From NCBI GenBank assembly GCA_026390135.1, contig JAPLGN010000046.1:1-64000 (forward strand): DNA of 64,000 nucleotides. The letters are read 5' to 3'. A program made the position numbers and the translations under genes. Numbering within the stretch: position 1 is the first letter of the stretch; each line of letters starts with the position of its first letter. Source of the DNA: Campylobacterales bacterium (GTDB taxonomy: Bacteria; Campylobacterota; Campylobacteria; Campylobacterales; Sulfurimonadaceae). This document shows, one piece after another, positions 35,914 to 45,088 of this stretch. A model generated the notes under the pieces. It was not told where the DNA came from. It saw only the letters and a list, made by a program, of their open reading frames with translations, and ran no database searches.

Positions 35914-36533
35914 TGTGAACCTTTATCTATGAGCTTTTTCATCCCTTTGAAAATCAAGGTCTCATCCACAATAACTTCCTTCAAAAATGAAGATAAGAGA
36001 TGTGCATCGCCTCCCGTTACGTAAATAGGGTTTCTATAACTCTTAATTGACTGAATCAAAGGAGCTAGGAATCCTAACGTAATGGCATCAGGGGTATTTT
36101 TCGCCATTATAGTCAAATCAACCTCAAAGTTAAATGACGTTGCAAGTGCTGGCGACAATCTAGAGTATGCTTCTTGTGCTGCTCGAAGTCCAAGAGCAAT
36201 AAATCCGCCTTTATAGATAGCATCTTTCATCACATCGACGGTAATCGCACTCCCCGCATCCACAATCACCCCATCCTCAATCGCTTCACACACCATAATC
36301 CGATCAAGCCCCATTGTCGGATAATATTTATCCCAATCAATGAGTGTCGCACAATTGTGCCAGTTTGGTAAATCCCCTAGCATTTTAGAAAAACTGCCAT
36401 TAACACAGCAGTACCACATTTCACCCTCAAGTAATTCAGGCTGAAATTCTGTAAGTACGATTTTTCGGTACACACCGTTTTCAAAAATATCAGCCGTTGT
36501 GTTGCCTATGTCACATAAAATTATTTTTTTCAT
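35907..36533 (-). CDS. coaX: type III pantothenate kinase CoaX
   Basis: A 208-residue ASKHA-fold kinase: phosphate loop 'CDIGNTTADIF', 'MGLDRIMVCEA' and 'IVDAGSAITVDVM' carrying the catalytic Asp, then 'YKGGFIALGLR' and 'YVTGGDAHLLSS'. It phosphorylates pantothenate as the first step to coenzyme A. It is shorter than many CoaX (about 250), as in Helicobacter and Campylobacter relatives. It overlaps hisG and the upstream ORF6N gene (4 bp). Confidence 0.9.
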   Translation of the reverse strand: MKKIILCDIGNTTADIFENGVYRKIVLTEFQPELLEGEMWYCCVNGSFSKMLGDLPNWHNCATLIDWDKYYPTMGLDRIMVCEAIEDGVIVDAGSAITVDVMKDAIYKGGFIALGLRAAQEAYSRLSPALATSFNFEVDLTIMAKNTPDAITLGFLAPLIQSIKSYRNPIYVTGGDAHLLSSFLKEVIVDETLIFKGMKKLIDKGSQC

Positions 36534-37414
36534 TTTAATCTCCCTATAATATCCAATGAACCCACATCAAACTTTGAAAATGCAAACCACTTTTTACCCA
36601 AATCTTTGAGACTTGCACCGATATGATAAACTTCTTTACCATCAATTATCAAAAACCTATCGTGTGAAGAATCAAACTTTTTTAGCTCTATATTCGGATA
36701 TTGGGCATTATGTTTTTGTAAATCAAGTTCTAGCTGTTTGGTGATATTTTTGGTGTAAATAGTCGTTTTAACTTTTGCTTCTCTTTTGGATAGCAACGTC
36801 AAAACTGTATCATCAATATAGTTATCAATTAATACAATACTTTCATCAGCACTTTTTATCAAATCAGAGACAAAAATATACGCATCATATACTTGTCCAT
36901 CGTAAAAAATTCCTTGTTTAGGTTTGATAGATTTGTCTTCGATGGCGCTAAATATTTTTTCAAATCTTTCATCGCTTTTTGACTCATAAGTGATTTGTCT
37001 TTTTTCGATTTGCTCAATCTTTGAAAATAATTCACTATTTGAAGCAATTACTTGTCGCATTTGTATAAAAGTTCTCATTATTTTCACGCTAATCTCTACC
37101 GCTATATCACTTCGTAAAACTGCACTGAGCATAGAAACGCCTTGCTCTGTAAAAACATAAGGATTTACCGTCGAATGTTTCAGACTATTCAACCGGTCAC
37201 AATTTGTGACCAGTTCATTTTTTTCTATGACTGTCAGTTGAAATCTAAAATCAGAGGGAAATCTATCCTCATTTCTTTTGACTGCCTGATTAAAAACTTT
37301 TGTCTCCACTCCATAAAGCTCCGCTAAATCCCTATCCAGCACCACTTGCAATCCGCGAATGGTGTAGATTTTGTTTTTGATATTGTCGTCGATGGAGGCG
37401 GTGACTTCGTTCAT
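36530..37414 (-). CDS. ORF6N-domain protein with C-terminal PLD-like domain
   Basis: 294 residues. The ORF6N (KilA-N related) DNA-binding domain covers about residues 12-100: 'YTIRGLQVVLDRDLAELYGVETKVFNQAVKRN', 'FRFQLT' and 'YVFTEQGVSMLSAVLRS'. A coiled-coil linker (about 120-150) leads to a phospholipase D-like half domain with 'ESIVLIDNYIDDTVLTLLS' and 'SSHDRFLIIDGKEVYHIGASLKDLG'. The HxK motif reads HDR here. The family is widespread on mobile DNA and sporadic in genomes; its function is not established. It overlaps coaX by 4 bp, so it has become part of that operon. Confidence 0.85.
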   Translation of the reverse strand: MNEVTASIDDNIKNKIYTIRGLQVVLDRDLAELYGVETKVFNQAVKRNEDRFPSDFRFQLTVIEKNELVTNCDRLNSLKHSTVNPYVFTEQGVSMLSAVLRSDIAVEISVKIMRTFIQMRQVIASNSELFSKIEQIEKRQITYESKSDERFEKIFSAIEDKSIKPKQGIFYDGQVYDAYIFVSDLIKSADESIVLIDNYIDDTVLTLLSKREAKVKTTIYTKNITKQLELDLQKHNAQYPNIELKKFDSSHDRFLIIDGKEVYHIGASLKDLGKKWFAFSKFDVGSLDIIGRLK

Positions 37415-37489
37415 CTATTATTCCTCAAATTTTGCTTCATTGTACCCTATCGCTCGAAAATGGGGGGAAATATGGCAGGATGAAAAATT

Positions 37490-37867
37490 TTAAAGTCCAA
37501 GCTGTTTTTTCAAATAATCTTTTCCAAGTTCTATGATTAGCGGCAAACTAAAACCACCAATTTCAACTGTTTTAGCTTTTACAATCTCCCATGTATTTTG
37601 TTGTCTGATTGTGTCTAAAAAATCTTGTCCCTCAGAAGTGACAGTAGTAATGATAAAATCTCTTGTACTATTTATATATTTTTCTTCCCTTGCTCCAATA
37701 AAGTTAGCTTCAACCAATAATCCTATATGATAGAGCAATTTTTCAATAGAAAGTGTTTCATTTTGCATGGTTCCAAATAATCTATCACTTGTAAAATTCT
37801 TACCGTATTCCATCTTATCTTCTAAGACAAGCATAATCTCACGAATTAAGTCTAAATCCCGTTTCAT
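37490..37867 (-). CDS. DUF2513 protein
   Basis: 125 residues. The start 'MKRDLDLIREIMLVLEDK' and 'EKLLYHIGLLVEANFI' followed by 'ITTVTSEGQDFLDTIRQQNTWE' are typical of DUF2513, a small winged-helix-like family common on prophages and islands. The C-terminal 'GGFSLPLIIELGKDYLKKQLGL' is the usual ending. Function unknown. With the neighbouring ORF6N gene it makes a small accessory patch between core genes. Confidence 0.85.
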   Translation of the reverse strand: MKRDLDLIREIMLVLEDKMEYGKNFTSDRLFGTMQNETLSIEKLLYHIGLLVEANFIGAREEKYINSTRDFIITTVTSEGQDFLDTIRQQNTWEIVKAKTVEIGGFSLPLIIELGKDYLKKQLGL

Positions 37868-37965
37868 CCTGTTTTCCTCTTAGAAATTTTCGGTTCATCA
37901 CCCTTATTATACGTAAAAAAGCAAAAGTAATGAAAAATTATGTCAATTTGAAATAAAAAGGAGAG

Positions 37966-37994
37966 GGATTCCGTATCAAGCACGGAATGACGGA
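37966..37994. repeat. REP-like element at the end of the recombinase gene
   Basis: GGATTCCGTATCAAGCACGGAATGACGGA forms a hairpin and shares the CGGAATGAC/GATTCC ends with the other dispersed repeats. It overlaps the last codons and the stop of the Xer-like gene. Confidence 0.7.
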
Positions 37995-38815
37995 GAAAGA
38001 GCCATCGGGTGACACTCTAAAACCGTTGCTTGCAAATTATGCTTCTGCACATGAGTATAAATCTGTGTCGTGAGCAAGGAAGCGTGTCCTAACAACTCTT
38101 GAACGACACGTAAATCAGCACCACCTAAAATAAGTCCTGTCGCATACGAATGACGGAGAGCATGAGGGGATACTCCTAGATATTTTTGGGTGATTTTAAA
38201 GGCGGAAATACGGCTTAAGGGTTCATAGCGATAGTTCATCCATAGAGAGTGTTGTTTAATGCATGGGCATGCATCTTGGTAAGCACGTAATGCTTTTAAC
38301 GCCTCTTGCGCGATTGGAATGTAGCGCTCTTTTTCCCCTTTACCGTGACGGACTCGCAGCCACTCTCCCTCTATATCATCTTCTTGTACGGCTAAACACT
38401 CACTAATCCTAGTCCCCGTCGCATATAAAAAAAGGATTAATGCATAATCACGCTGTCCTAGCCAATCACTTCGGTCAATAGACTTCAATCCACGCATGAT
38501 GGATTCAAACGGTAAATATTTTGGAAGCGTTTTAGGAACTTTTGAGAGTGAAAATTTGGTTGAGTTTGAGTCAAAACGCTGATTGTGGCAAAAATCTAAA
38601 AAAGAGTTAATAGCTGATAGTTTTCGGTTGAGTGTCCGTTTATTTTCAATCTTTGAAAGAGCTTTAAAAATAGAAGCACTGTCTAATCCAACAAGTGCCC
38701 CTGATGCTACCGTCTCAATCTCCGTTAAATCATAACGATATGCTTCAATGGTTTTAGGGCTAAGAGCTTTTATTATCGTGATGTATTCTAAAAAAGCCTC
38801 AACTCCTGATGACAT
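37976..38815 (-). CDS. Xer-type tyrosine recombinase
   Basis: 279 residues. The N-terminal SAM-like core-binding domain shows 'FLEYITIIKALSPKTIEAYRYDL'. The catalytic residues are all present: Arg in 'ATGTRISECLAV', Lys in 'RHGKGEKERYIPI', HxxR in 'SPHALRHSYATG', His in 'LLGHASLLTTQIYTHV' and the Tyr there. Size and domains fit XerC/XerD-like enzymes, shorter than Campylobacter XerH (about 350). It could act in dimer resolution together with FtsK (25-27 kb). The last residues (SPSFRA) and the stop are encoded by a REP-like repeat, so the original C-terminus may have been altered. Confidence 0.85.
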   Translation of the reverse strand: MSSGVEAFLEYITIIKALSPKTIEAYRYDLTEIETVASGALVGLDSASIFKALSKIENKRTLNRKLSAINSFLDFCHNQRFDSNSTKFSLSKVPKTLPKYLPFESIMRGLKSIDRSDWLGQRDYALILFLYATGTRISECLAVQEDDIEGEWLRVRHGKGEKERYIPIAQEALKALRAYQDACPCIKQHSLWMNYRYEPLSRISAFKITQKYLGVSPHALRHSYATGLILGGADLRVVQELLGHASLLTTQIYTHVQKHNLQATVLECHPMALSPSFRA

Positions 38816-39810
38816 TATTTAATTTCAATGTACCGATCGTTAAAATAAATTTTTCCATCTCCAACAAAAACAGTATCATGCTTCATATCAATATCATACA
38901 CATCGCTAGAGAGCAAATTTTTACTCAAAGCAATCATGTATCCACCCTGCTCCAAAACATAAACTCTATCATTTTGGACGCTGATTCCAACAAAATGTGC
39001 AAATGGAAATTTTTTCTTCGCTTTATACTGTAATGTAGGACTAAGAGCGACGACTTCACCTTGCTTTGTCGTCAACCAAACACCATCCTCGGTATAAGCA
39101 ATATCACGTACTTCGTATTTCTCACGGTTCTCTTTTTGTGAAAGAGATAATACTGTATTACCCGTGGCCGCAACCATATTATTTTCAATCACATTCAAAT
39201 AGGTAATATTGTTAAAATACTCTTCCGAACCAACAATAATTGAACGCAACAACTTCTTGTCCGTTGCATTGACAATAACAATTTTTCCATCTAAACTCAA
39301 AAATACTACCAAATCTTTCAAAAAGTACGGATTGGCTATTCGAGCATCAACTGCTATGGGTGCGTTAGAACTTTCTTTAAAGGTCATTTTTTTTGTTTCT
39401 AATGAATACAATGCCATTTCATTATTTCCAAATAAAATAGCAAGGACATCACCTTGTACACTGGCAGAAGCAACGGTTCGTTTCAAATCAACAACGACAT
39501 GTTCACTTACACCGTCTTCAGGAATTAATTCTAAATCATTGGTATTGTTTTGAGTAATTATCCACCCATCACTGATATTGAGCAAACGAAAGTCAGCAGG
39601 AACTTTTTGCTTTTTTTCTCCTGCTTTAGTAAGAATATTTCCATTTTTTAATATGGCACCTGATTGTGTCACTTGCGAGATAGGGGCACTTAAATGTCCA
39701 GCACTACGCCATTCACCTTTAATACTTACCGGTTTATAGACTTCTTTTTGTGCACAACCACTCAATATAAGTATACTGGCAACACTTAAACTTGCCCATA
39801 GATATTTCAT
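38815..39810 (-). CDS. BamB-like outer-membrane lipoprotein
   Basis: 331 residues with a lipoprotein signal peptide and lipobox 'LILSGCA' (Cys about 19). The remainder is a beta-propeller-like series of short strands: 'NGNILTKAGEKKQ', 'LAILFGNNEMALYSLETKK', 'VFLSLDGKIVIVNATDKK' and 'VYVLEQGGYMIALS', resembling the PQQ-type repeats of BamB. It directly follows a YfgM-like gene with a one-base overlap (TAATG), the same pair as yfgM-bamB of enterics. A role in outer-membrane protein assembly is inferred from this synteny. Confidence 0.65.
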   Translation of the reverse strand: MKYLWASLSVASILILSGCAQKEVYKPVSIKGEWRSAGHLSAPISQVTQSGAILKNGNILTKAGEKKQKVPADFRLLNISDGWIITQNNTNDLELIPEDGVSEHVVVDLKRTVASASVQGDVLAILFGNNEMALYSLETKKMTFKESSNAPIAVDARIANPYFLKDLVVFLSLDGKIVIVNATDKKLLRSIIVGSEEYFNNITYLNVIENNMVAATGNTVLSLSQKENREKYEVRDIAYTEDGVWLTTKQGEVVALSPTLQYKAKKKFPFAHFVGISVQNDRVYVLEQGGYMIALSKNLLSSDVYDIDMKHDTVFVGDGKIYFNDRYIEIK

Positions 39811-40406
39811 TATTTCACTCCGTAATGGCTTAGCATTTGTGCTAGTGGATAAACTGCCGAATCTTCTTTGATCAATGCCAAAGAAGTATGCGCAGCTTTG
39901 CTATCACCTTGTTGAATTGATAATACTGCTAATTCAATGACGGCTAACTCATGATAAATTGAGCCTTGTTTTTTACTGTATGCATCCAAAGCCTTATCGT
40001 CTTTTGACAAAACAGCACTCTCATACGATGCAATATCAGCTACTTCAAAACTACTGGCACCTTTAAGTGTTTGAAGCGTTTTTAAATCATTGTCACGCAA
40101 TGCTTTAGACAAACTGTACAATTCATACAATGGTCCACCTTGTGATGAAAGCTCTTTCAATGCATTTTGATCCATAGGATTCATCAACAAAGTATTAAGT
40201 GCTGTATTGGCACGCTCTACTTTAGCATCATGTATCATTTGATAAGCAACACTTCCACCCAGTCCCAAAAGCAATACAATAACAGATGCAATCATCGGTT
40301 TTTGATATTTCTTGACAAAACGCTCCGTTCTAACGGCACTTTCGAAAAATTTTTCTTCCGAATTTAGCTCATCTTTTAGAGCTTGCATATTTTCTTTTAG
40401 GTTCAA
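39810..40406 (-). CDS. YfgM-like membrane-anchored TPR protein
   Basis: 198 residues. A cytoplasmic N-terminus (about 36 residues) is followed by one transmembrane helix 'MIASVIVLLLGLGGSVAYQMI'. Then comes a periplasmic helical-repeat domain: 'ALNTLLMNPMDQNALKELSSQ', 'LYELYSLSKALRDNDLKTLQTLK' and 'ELAVIELAVLSIQQGDSKAA'. This is the layout of YfgM, a helper of periplasmic folding. It is coupled to the BamB-like gene downstream and is divergent from gatC. Confidence 0.7.
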   Translation of the reverse strand: MNLKENMQALKDELNSEEKFFESAVRTERFVKKYQKPMIASVIVLLLGLGGSVAYQMIHDAKVERANTALNTLLMNPMDQNALKELSSQGGPLYELYSLSKALRDNDLKTLQTLKGASSFEVADIASYESAVLSKDDKALDAYSKKQGSIYHELAVIELAVLSIQQGDSKAAHTSLALIKEDSAVYPLAQMLSHYGVK

Positions 40407-40526
40407 AAGGACTCCTATAGATATTTGACTATTTTGCTACAATAATAACTCAACTGTTGTTAAAATTCCGTAAAGCCTATTTTTTCGCTACAATATTGGA
40501 ATAAAATTCTCTGTAGGTTATTAACC

Positions 40527-40817
40527 ATGAAAATCGATGAAAAACTTTTACAACGTCTAGAAAAACTTTCCTATCTTCAAATACCAGATGAAAACCGAGC
40601 TCAAATGATTGAACAGATGTCTGAAATAGTCTCTTTTGTTGATAATCTTTCTGAATTGAATACGGATGGAATCAACCCCACTTTTTCGATGGATACGTCT
40701 GCAACACTTTTGCGTGAAGACGTTGGAATTGTTGATCGAAAAATAAATGATGATATTTTAGCGCACTCACCTCATGCACAAGAACACTTTTTTATCGTTC
40801 CTAAAATCATTGAGTAA
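40527..40817 (+). CDS. gatC: Asp/Glu-tRNA amidotransferase subunit C
   Basis: 96 residues: 'LLQRLEKLSYLQIPDE', 'IEQMSEIVSFVDNLSELNTDG' and 'LREDV' are the GatC signature. It stabilises GatA and GatB in the complex that makes Gln-tRNA and Asn-tRNA by transamidation. gatA and gatB are not in this window. TACAAT 38 bp upstream is a likely -10 box. It lies 5 bp before the ArsC-family gene and probably shares its transcript with pilT. Confidence 0.92.
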   Translation: MKIDEKLLQRLEKLSYLQIPDENRAQMIEQMSEIVSFVDNLSELNTDGINPTFSMDTSATLLREDVGIVDRKINDDILAHSPHAQEHFFIVPKIIE

Positions 40818-40822
40818 TCTGA

Positions 40823-41167
40823 ATGATTACAATATATGGGATTAAAAACTGTGGCTCTGTCAAAAAAGCATTTCAATTTTTTAACGAGCACGCCCTAGAC
40901 TATACCTTTGTTGATTTTAAAACCTCACCTGTCGATAATGACAAAATTACCCAATGGTCACAAAAAGCTTCTTTATTGCTTCTTCTAAATACCAAAGGGA
41001 CCACCTACCGAACTTTAGATTTAAAATCGCTCACTCTCAACGATAGCGATAAAATAGAATGGATGGCCAAAGAAAATCGTCTTATCAAACGCCCCGTGAT
41101 AGAATACAACGCAAACCTAATCGTCGGTTTTAATCCAACTCAATACGAAGGAATTTTTTTATCATGA
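40823..41167 (+). CDS. ArsC-family (YffB/Spx-like) protein
   Basis: 114 residues. 'ITIYGIKNCGSVKKAFQFF' is the thioredoxin-fold active site of the YffB/ArsC family with one cysteine (CxxS-like). 'TKGTTYRTLDLKSL' and 'RLIKRPVIEYNANLIVGFNPTQYE' match conserved later segments, including the RPVI loop. It is probably a glutathione- or thiol-dependent reductase rather than a true arsenate reductase, since no ars genes are near. It overlaps pilT by 4 bp. Confidence 0.82.
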   Translation: MITIYGIKNCGSVKKAFQFFNEHALDYTFVDFKTSPVDNDKITQWSQKASLLLLLNTKGTTYRTLDLKSLTLNDSDKIEWMAKENRLIKRPVIEYNANLIVGFNPTQYEGIFLS

Positions 41168-42234
41168 GCCAATCACTGGATATTCACAAACTTTTAAAAA
41201 GCGTTGTCGCTTACAAATCATCTGATTTACACCTTGTTAGTCGTTCTGAACCTCAAATTCGTATTGACGGACGCCTTGTTGCCCTTAATTTGCCCGTTAT
41301 GGACGGAAAACAAATTGAAGAAATGGCCTACTCGCTTTTAACCGAAAAACAAAAAAAGGTATTTGAAGAGAATAATGAACTGGACTTTTCCATCGTTATT
41401 CCTGATGTAGGTCGTTTTCGTGCCAACTACTACAAAACAATGGATGATGTTGCCTGTGCGTTTCGTATTATTCCAACTATTATCCCCTCACTCGATGATT
41501 TAAATGCCAAAAAAATCTTTAAAGAGCTAATTAAGCGTGAAAAAGGTCTGATATTGGTTACCGGTCCAACAGGTAGCGGTAAATCCACAACGCTCGCTGC
41601 TATGCTCAATGAGGTCAATCTCAATGAAGCACGTCATATTATTACCGTAGAAGATCCAGTCGAGTTTGTTCACACCAATAAAAAATCTCTTTTTTCACAA
41701 CGTAATGTTGGAAGTGATACCAAAAGTTTCTCTGCCGCACTCAAGTACGCTCTTCGTCAAGATCCGGATGTTATTTTAATCGGAGAGATGCGCGATCGTG
41801 AAACTATTGCTGCCGCACTTACTGCAGCTGAAACGGGGCACTTGGTTTTTGGAACTCTTCATACCAATTCTGCTCCCAGTACCATCAACCGTATCATTGA
41901 CGTCTTTAGCGGTGATGAACAACCCCAAGTTCGTGCTCAACTCTCAACATCTCTTATTGCCGTTATTTCCCAAGCTCTTCTACCAAAAATAGGAGGGGGA
42001 CGTGTTGCAGCACAAGAAGTTATGATTACCAACCCAGCCGTTGCCAACTTGATACGTGAAGACAAAGTGCATCAGCTTTATTCCCAAATGCAACTCAATC
42101 AGCAAGGTACGGGAATGACCACTCAAACCCAAGAAATTGTGGAGTATTTACGTAAAAAAATGATCAGTAAAGACATCGCAATGCAATATTCCAATAAACC
42201 CGATGAACTCCAAAGGGTTATCGACTCAATGTAA
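41164..42234 (+). CDS. pilT: twitching motility / pilus retraction ATPase PilT
   Basis: 356 residues. An N-terminal PAS-like domain ('SSDLHLVSRSEPQIRIDGRLVAL') precedes the RecA-like ATPase: Walker A 'VTGPTGSGKSTTLAAM', Asp box 'HIITVEDPVEFVH', Walker B 'DVILIGEMRDRETIAAAL' and His box 'GHLVFGTLHTNSAPSTINRIIDVF'. It powers type IV pilus depolymerisation at the inner membrane face. The GEMRD and HTNSA motifs place it with PilT rather than PilB. It is the last gene of the gatC operon, and a hairpin (GGTGAGCA/TGCCTCAC) follows. Confidence 0.92.
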   Translation: MSQSLDIHKLLKSVVAYKSSDLHLVSRSEPQIRIDGRLVALNLPVMDGKQIEEMAYSLLTEKQKKVFEENNELDFSIVIPDVGRFRANYYKTMDDVACAFRIIPTIIPSLDDLNAKKIFKELIKREKGLILVTGPTGSGKSTTLAAMLNEVNLNEARHIITVEDPVEFVHTNKKSLFSQRNVGSDTKSFSAALKYALRQDPDVILIGEMRDRETIAAALTAAETGHLVFGTLHTNSAPSTINRIIDVFSGDEQPQVRAQLSTSLIAVISQALLPKIGGGRVAAQEVMITNPAVANLIREDKVHQLYSQMQLNQQGTGMTTQTQEIVEYLRKKMISKDIAMQYSNKPDELQRVIDSM

Positions 42235-42327
42235 CAAAAAGGTGAGCATTAAATAAATATTAATTTATACAATGCCTCACATCTCCTTTAGGTAACTTCT
42301 TGGAATTTTTTCTTATAATTCCATATT

Positions 42328-42557
42328 ATGAACAACAAACACTTATTACAGCATTATCAGCTTAAAGCAACGCCGCAAAGAATAGCAATTATTGAAGTAA
42401 TCATGCACATGTGTTGTGTAAAACGTGCGGAGAACTTAAAGATATTCCCTTTGATCCAACAAGTTTACTGGAAGATACAGTAAAAAGAAGTGATTATCGT
42501 GCGGATGATGTATCGATTATGATTTCGGGCCTTTGCCCTGAATGTCAGAAAAAGTAA
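42328..42557 (+). pseudogene. Fur-family regulator with large internal deletion
   Basis: The 5' part reads MNNKHLLQHYQLKATPQRIAIIEVI, the start of a Fur/PerR regulator. A few codons later another frame gives 'HVLCKTCGELKDIPFD' and ends 'DDVSIMISGLCPECQKK', the Fur C-terminal domain with both CxxC zinc motifs. The middle ~70 residues, with the recognition helix and first metal site, are missing and the frame is broken at the junction. A TATAAT lies 15 bp before the ATG. It is a decayed paralogue; an intact fur is at 45.7 kb. It is not in the ORF track. Confidence 0.8.
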
Positions 42558-42564
42558 TAATCCC

Positions 42565-42634
42565 GTCATCCTCGGACTTGATCCGGGGATCCATCTTAAA
42601 ATAAAAGCTGGATTCCCGCCTTCGCGGGAATGAC
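42565..42634. repeat. REP-like palindromic repeat, two-hairpin form
   Basis: GTCATCCTCGGACTTGATCCGGGGATCC, then AAAGCTGGATTCCCGCCTTC and GCGGGAATGAC. Its right half is identical to the element at 56581-56609. It fills the gap between the Fur-family pseudogene and the convergent DAHP synthase gene, touching the end of the latter. Confidence 0.85.
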
Positions 42635-42635
42635 A

Positions 42636-43982
42636 TTAAGGATGCGCTTCTCTAAGCGTATCTGCGATTAAGAAAGCGAGTTCTAACGACTGGTCGGCAT
42701 TCAATCTTGGATCGCAATGCGTATGGTAACGGCTCTTGAGATTTTCAGAGGTAATCTCAAATGACCCACCAAGGCACTCAGTAACATCTTTACCGGTCAT
42801 TTCCAAATGAACGCCACCTGCATACGTCCCTTCGGATTTGTGTACTTGGAAAAATTGTTTCATCTCTTTGAGAACTGCATCCACAGGACGGGTTTTATAT
42901 CCATTACTGGTAATGGTATTTCCGTGCATCGGATCACAACTCCATAATACTTTTTTTCCTTCTCTCTCAATTGCACGAATCAAAGCCGGCATTCCATCCG
43001 CAACCTTGTCAGCACCCATTCGAACGATAACATTGAGGCGTCCTGCTTCATTGGTAGGATTTAAAATATCACACAAACGAATCAAGTCTTCAGGATCCAT
43101 CGAAGGACCTGCCTTAACGCCGATCGGATTTTGGATACCACGCATAAATTCAACGTGTGCACCGTCAAGTTGACGTGTTCGGTCTCCAATCCAAAGCATA
43201 TGCGAAGAAACATCATACCATTCTCCCGTTAGAGAATCTTGACGTGTAAATGCCTCTTCATAATTAAGCAATAATGCTTCATGTGAGGTATAAAAATCAG
43301 TTTCTCGTAGAGTTCTGGAAACTTCCGATGTAATTCCGCATGCTGCCATAAAACGCAATGAATTATCAATTTGACGTGAAATTTCATCGTATTTTTTGGT
43401 TAACTCGTTTTGCCCAACAAAACCGAGATTCCACGCATGAACTTGGTTTAAGTCCGCTAATCCGCCGGATGCAAATGCACGAAGAAGATTCAGTGTGGCT
43501 GCAGACTGATTGTACGCTTGAACCATACGATAGGGATCAGGGATACGGGCAGCAGCATTAAATTCTACACCATTGATAATATCGCCACGATAACTCGGAA
43601 GAGTCACACCATCAATCGTTTCCATATCAGCCGATCTAGGCTTAGCAAACTGTCCGCCTAAACGCCCTATTTTAACAACTGGAACGCCACCGGCAAAGGT
43701 CATTACTACGGCCATTTGCATCATAACTTTGAAAGTATCTCGAATGTTGTGCGCATGAAACTCTGAAAAACTTTCAGCACAATCTCCGCCTTGAAGTAAA
43801 AAGGCTTTCCCCTCACATACATCCGCAAGGTTTTTCTTCAAATTTCTAGCTTCACCCGCAAAAACAAGAGGTGGATAATTTTTAAGTTGTTCTTCAATCT
43901 CTTTTAACCGTACCTGATCTGGATAGGTAGGCTGCTGCGTGATTGGTTTATCTCTCCAACTCGCTCGGCTCCATGTACTCAT
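42636..43982 (-). CDS. aroF: 3-deoxy-7-phosphoheptulonate synthase, class II
   Basis: A 448-residue class II (plant/actinobacterial type) DAHP synthase: '[19 protein letters not shown]', '[16 protein letters not shown]', '[14 protein letters not shown]', '[21 protein letters not shown]', '[12 protein letters not shown]' and '[12 protein letters not shown]'. The Cys, His and acidic metal ligands are in place. It condenses PEP and erythrose-4-phosphate, the first step to chorismate and aromatic amino acids. trpE and aroE lie 8 kb away. Gene naming varies in this group. Confidence 0.93.
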   Translation of the reverse strand: MSTWSRASWRDKPITQQPTYPDQVRLKEIEEQLKNYPPLVFAGEARNLKKNLADVCEGKAFLLQGGDCAESFSEFHAHNIRDTFKVMMQMAVVMTFAGGVPVVKIGRLGGQFAKPRSADMETIDGVTLPSYRGDIINGVEFNAAARIPDPYRMVQAYNQSAATLNLLRAFASGGLADLNQVHAWNLGFVGQNELTKKYDEISRQIDNSLRFMAACGITSEVSRTLRETDFYTSHEALLLNYEEAFTRQDSLTGEWYDVSSHMLWIGDRTRQLDGAHVEFMRGIQNPIGVKAGPSMDPEDLIRLCDILNPTNEAGRLNVIVRMGADKVADGMPALIRAIEREGKKVLWSCDPMHGNTITSNGYKTRPVDAVLKEMKQFFQVHKSEGTYAGGVHLEMTGKDVTECLGGSFEITSENLKSRYHTHCDPRLNADQSLELAFLIADTLREAHP

Positions 43983-44161
43983 TTAATATATATCTCCAAT
44001 CTTACTAGATTGCCAAAAGGCTTATTTGTTATTTTTAAAGTAAGCAATTTTATCGTTTTATCCTAAAAAGCGACTGATTATGGTAACTGAAAGCTATATT
44101 TAGGTTTTAAAAAGTATAATTGCGTCATTTCAAAGAGAGATAATTCATCCTAAGAGAGTCA

Positions 44162-45088
44162 ATGAAATCAACACAAGTGAACTTTTTTTTATCTCTTTTT
44201 TGCAAAGAGCTCTCCTTTCATTTAGAGACTGCTAGCGCGCGGCAAGATAAAATTGCCCCTGACGAATTGGCAGAAATCATTTCTTTAGCAACAAAAGAAG
44301 TTCTTGAGCACTATTTAAATGGCGAACTTGATATGCATGAATATGCCGCTGACACGGAAAATGAATATAAAGACATCGCATTGTTGAGCATTGATTCTTA
44401 TATCCAATCAAACCAAACATTTGAAAAAATAACTGATGATCATGCAAATATTTTAAAAGAGCATAAAAATCCAAATTTTATTGATTTCAATAATATAAGT
44501 GAAAAATTTGTAGATATTCAATCACACATGAGCCACGAAGTTAAACGTGCTAATAAAATTATTCAAGACTTGCACGAACAAGTTAAAACACTTGAAGTCA
44601 CAACAACACTTGATCCTCTTACAAAAACATTTAATCGATATGCACTCCAAAACAATCTTACTGAACTTCTAACAAAGCATCGTCAGATAGAAGAACTTTT
44701 TATTCTGATGATCGATATTGACAACTTTAAAACTATTAATGATCTTCATGGACATATTGCAGGCGATAAAGTTCTCATCTTTATTGCTAAATTGCTCAAA
44801 AAAACCCTTAGAGACGGTGATAAAGTGTACCGATTTGGTGGAGAAGAGTTTGTCATCATCCTCAACCGAACCGATTTAGAAGGGGCGCAATTGGTATCTA
44901 ACCGCATTTTAAATCTTTGCCGCCAGAATAAACCGGTTTTTCACAATGAACAAATCACAGTTACCTTAAGTGTAGGACTGACTCAAACACGAAATAAAGA
45001 CACAATGGATGACGTAATTCATCGCGCAGATACGGCACTGTATCGTGCAAAAAACAATGGAAAAGACAGAATGGAGATAGAATTATAA
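44162..45088 (+). CDS. diguanylate cyclase (GGDEF domain)
   Basis: 308 residues. The N-terminal ~140 residues are helical and unassigned, ending in a coiled-coil (MSHEVKRANKIIQDLHEQVKTLEV). The GGDEF domain shows 'TLDPLTKTFNRYAL', 'MIDIDNFKTINDLHGHIAGDKVL' and active site 'YRFGGEEFVII', so it should make cyclic di-GMP. An upstream inhibitory RxxD is not obvious. There is no membrane segment. It overlaps cvpA by one base (TAATG), and TATAAT at about 44116 is a likely promoter element. Confidence 0.9.
   Translation: MKSTQVNFFLSLFCKELSFHLETASARQDKIAPDELAEIISLATKEVLEHYLNGELDMHEYAADTENEYKDIALLSIDSYIQSNQTFEKITDDHANILKEHKNPNFIDFNNISEKFVDIQSHMSHEVKRANKIIQDLHEQVKTLEVTTTLDPLTKTFNRYALQNNLTELLTKHRQIEELFILMIDIDNFKTINDLHGHIAGDKVLIFIAKLLKKTLRDGDKVYRFGGEEFVIILNRTDLEGAQLVSNRILNLCRQNKPVFHNEQITVTLSVGLTQTRNKDTMDDVIHRADTALYRAKNNGKDRMEIEL

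Noticed and set aside
40823-41167. Arsenate resistance gene
   Set aside because: Sequence fits the YffB/Spx-like branch and there are no ars neighbours, so arsenate reduction is not supported.
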